This document shows, piece by piece, positions 61,502 through 64,000 of a DNA stretch of 64,000 nt; position 1 is the stretch's first letter; every line of letters begins with the position of its first letter. Under the pieces are notes generated by a model. The model did no database searches, was not told the DNA's origin, and saw nothing but the letters and a program-made list of their open reading frames with translations. Source of the stretch: Mercenaria mercenaria. Its lineage: Eukaryota; Mollusca; Bivalvia; Venerida; Veneridae. Made by a program: the position numbers and the translations under genes. The stretch spans positions 83,259,501 through 83,323,500 of the forward strand of contig NC_069364.1 of assembly GCF_021730395.1 (NCBI RefSeq). The letters run 5' to 3'.

Positions 61502-62705
61502 TTCGTTTAGAAGATCAAGTACTTTAGTCCGATTGATAATCCAGTAACATACATGTACAAACAAAAGACAAGCATTATAAGAATAATACATCATACTAAA
61601 AGCTATAAAAGGAATCAGTCAGTTCAGTATGAGAGATCATGTTTGTATACAAATTTGTTGTATTTTCTATTTTTAGACCTGATAAGACATTGATCGGATT
61701 GGCAGACGCCGATCGTCTTATATATACGGAGCATGTTTTTCTGTAAAAAGACATGTTTTTCTAACGGCCTAAACTTTCTTAAAACACAAATTGTATCAAT
61801 AATTTTTTGATCAATGAAAAGCTTATAAAACAAGCATTTAATCATTATTTTGAAATAAAATGGATTAATTATTAACGCTTAACTTACAGTGTGTTTTTTT
61901 CGCTCACCAGAGCACAAAGTGCTCAAAGTGAGCTATTGTGACAGGTCATTGTCCGGCAACGTCCGGCGTCCGTCAACATTTGCCTTGTGAACACTCTAGA
62001 GGCCACATTTGTGACCCAATCTTTATGAAACTTGGTCAGAATGTTAGACTTGATGATCTCAAGATCAAATGTGAAACTGGGTCATGTGGGGTCAAAAACT
62101 AGGTCAGTAGGCCAGATCAAGGAAAATCTTGTGAACACTCTAGAGACCACAATTTAAGTTTGAAACTCATAAGAATTAATCAGAATGTTTGTCTTGATAA
62201 TCTATAGGTCATGTTCGATTATAGGGTTATGTGGGGTCAAAAACTAGGTCACACGGTCAAATCAAAGGAAAAGCTTGTGAACACTAGAGGCCACAGTTGT
62301 GATCAAATCTTTATGATTCTTGGCCAGAATGTTTATCTTCATGATTTCTAGGAAAAATTTGAAACTGGGTCATGTGGGATCAAAAACTAGGTCAGGAGGC
62401 CAGATCAAAGGAAAAGCTTGTGAACACTCAAGAGGCCACAGTTGTGACTCAATCTTTATGAAATTTGGTCCGAATGTTTCTCTTGATGATCTCTAGGTCA
62501 AGTTTGAATCTTGGTGATGTAAGGTCAAAAACTAGGTCAGTAGGCCAGATCAAAAGAAAAGCTTGTGAACACTCTAGAGGCCACAGTTGTGGCACAATCT
62601 TTATGAAATTTTGTCAGAATGTTTGTCTTGATGATCTCTAGGTCAAGTTCGAATCTGGGTCATGTGGGATCAAAATATAGGTCAGTAGGCCAGATTAAAG
62701 GAAAA

Positions 62706-63633
62706 CAGGGTTGGCAAGTATTTCCCTGGGGTGGGAATTACCACAGGTATTTCCCAGTAATTCCCGTCCTGGGAAATGATCCAAATTTCACAAAAGTGGG
62801 AAATAGTGGTAAATACTCAATATTTGAACATTTTTGGCATGAAAATTTACTTTTTAATATAAATTAATTCAATAAATTTGCAAACATTTTAGTCACATCG
62901 ATAAATTAGAAGTAAACAAATGTATACTCTTGCCACTTACAACTGTCTTACAGTCTTTACAAGTCACAGTCTTTTTAGAACCATCTTCAAAAACATCGTA
63001 AAAATCCCAAACTGGTTCCTTTAGCTTGAACCTCTTCATGTTTACCCTTTCACTTACAAAATCTAACTGGTTATGTGATATGAGTGAGATACCGTCAGAC
63101 CACATTAGTGACCAAGATTAGAAATCAGCAGAGCTGAAGCTAGATTAAGCATTGTATTACCAGTCAGACAAATACAGCTTCAGGCTAATAGATTACCTAT
63201 ACATTGTACAGGTAACTGATTATGACAATTGAGTGGCCAACATAGTGTGAAAAGAGTATTAGTCCCAGTTATTGTGAAAAGGTGTTAATAATGTATAATT
63301 AGGCATCACAATGTGATGCTCTGATTCTCAATAGTAATAGGCATTTTTGGTAAACAAAAAAGAAAAAAAAAACAATTGAAATAAAAATTTAGGACTTGAT
63401 TTTAGTACATTTAGTGCTTAAAAAGAATATTTATCTTATTTGTTTTTAATTGAGAGAAATATTTCATGTTGACTGAATTACATTTGTTTAAGTCTCTGCT
63501 CATACAATGAGATGTTGACTTTTCCCCACTATTTCCCACTTTTTCCTGGGAAATACCTGTATTTCCCACTATTTTCCTGTATTTCCCGCTGTCCTGGTAA
63601 AAACTAGTATTTCCCGCTTTTATGCCAACCCTG
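62706..63633 (-). mobile_element. hAT-type DNA transposon remnant nested in the repeat array
   Basis: The ends are CAGGGTTGGCA and its inverted copy TGCCAACCCTG, a classic hAT terminus. Flanking 8-mers AAGGAAAA and AATGAAAA match at 7 of 8 positions, consistent with an aged hAT target duplication. Several (A/G)GGAAATA(C/G)-type subterminal repeats lie near both ends. At 928 bp it is far shorter than an autonomous hAT, and keeps only a BED-finger fragment on the minus strand. Confidence 0.85.
62893..63105 (-). pseudogene. BED-type zinc-finger fragment of a hAT transposase
   Basis: A 70-codon frame containing KEPVWDFYDVFEDGSKKTVT followed by CKDCKTVVSGKS. The V-W-x-F/Y..C-x-x-C arrangement is the first half of a BED finger, the DNA-binding domain at the start of hAT transposases. 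The His/Cys pair that would complete the finger and the whole catalytic RNase H-like region are missing, so no active transposase is encoded. Confidence 0.72.
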
Positions 63634-64000
63634 AATGAAAAGCTTGTGAACACTCTAGAGGCAACAATTTTGACTCAGTCTTTATGAAACTTGGTCAGAA
63701 TGTTTGTCTTGGTGATCTCTAGGTCCAGTTTTAATCTGGGTAATTTGGGGTCAAAAACTAGGTCACATGGTCAAATCAAAGAATAAGTTTGTGAACGCTC
63801 TAAAGGCAACAGTTGTGACTCAATCTATATGAAACTTGGTCAGAATGTTTGTCTTGATGATCTTCAGGTTAAACTCGAAAGTGGGTCATTTGGGGGGGAA
63901 AACTAGGTCAGTAGGCCAGATCAACTCTGGTGAGCAATATAGGGCCATCACGGACGGCCCTCTTGTTAAAAGTTTTGAACAACACTACAACGCTATTAAA

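Larger units (their letters stand above)
61905..63968 (-). mobile_element. Core-repeat element, same family as 19.8 and 22.4 kb, split by a hAT insertion
   Basis: Read on the minus strand it has the same start (AAGAGGGCC then GGCCCTA and CTCACCAGAG), the same about 145-bp units (GTTTTTGACCCCACATGACC type) and a GACG-type tract near 61950-61975. It ends at AGCTCACTTTGAGCACTTTG-type sequence. It is interrupted at 62705 by a 928-bp element and resumes at 63634 in register. Confidence 0.78.

Overview
This is a eukaryotic, AT-rich, intron-heavy and repeat-dense stretch. It is almost certainly from a bivalve mollusc, probably a heterodont clam. That call rests on the arrays of roughly 145-170 bp core repeats ending in ACGG-, GACG- or GCCGAC-type tracts, tRNA-like SINEs, CR1-type LINE remnants, many foldback elements, and a typical invertebrate adhesion GPCR gene spread over small exons. 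It is a judgement from repeat style, not a species identification.

The one confident host gene runs on the minus strand from about 34.7 kb down to the left edge. Hand assembly of splice sites gives 24 coding exons and about 860 residues: signal peptide, a Cys-rich EGF-like module, a Sushi/CCP module, a second EGF-like module, two canonical calcium-binding-type EGF modules, a hormone-receptor motif (HRM), a GAIN domain with an intact GPS site (HL/T), a seven-helix domain and a basic cytoplasmic tail. Most ectodomain exons are phase 1-1 modules. Two introns appear to use GC-AG splice sites. One junction, between intracellular loop 3 and TM6, does not resolve in frame. The tail may continue left of position 1.

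The introns are packed with mobile elements. In window order these include a foldback at 3 kb, hairpin elements at 6.5 and 12.3 kb, two SINE copies at 9 kb, a pogo-like element at 10.7-11.9 kb, core-repeat elements at 13.1, 15.7, 19.8, 22.4 and 28.2 kb, decayed copies of an EGF exon at 18.7-19.0 kb, a dispersed repeat and a CR1-type LINE tail at 23.6-25.0 kb, a 127-codon uninterrupted ORF at 25.4 kb, a foldback with 9-bp flanking repeats at 29.6-30.1 kb and an array of about 10 bp units at 31.1 kb.

From 36.1 to 49.9 kb lies a tandem segmental duplication, two copies of about 7 kb back to back. Each copy carries the same decayed LINE reverse transcriptase end. Several insertions are found in only one copy, and the other copy serves as an empty-site control. 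The 49.7-64 kb flank is intergenic-looking and full of further repeats: core-repeat arrays, 235-bp direct repeats, a second copy of the 23.6 kb dispersed repeat, four foldback elements, and a core-repeat array (61.9-64.0 kb) split by a hAT element that retains a BED-finger fragment. No second host gene could be supported with confidence.
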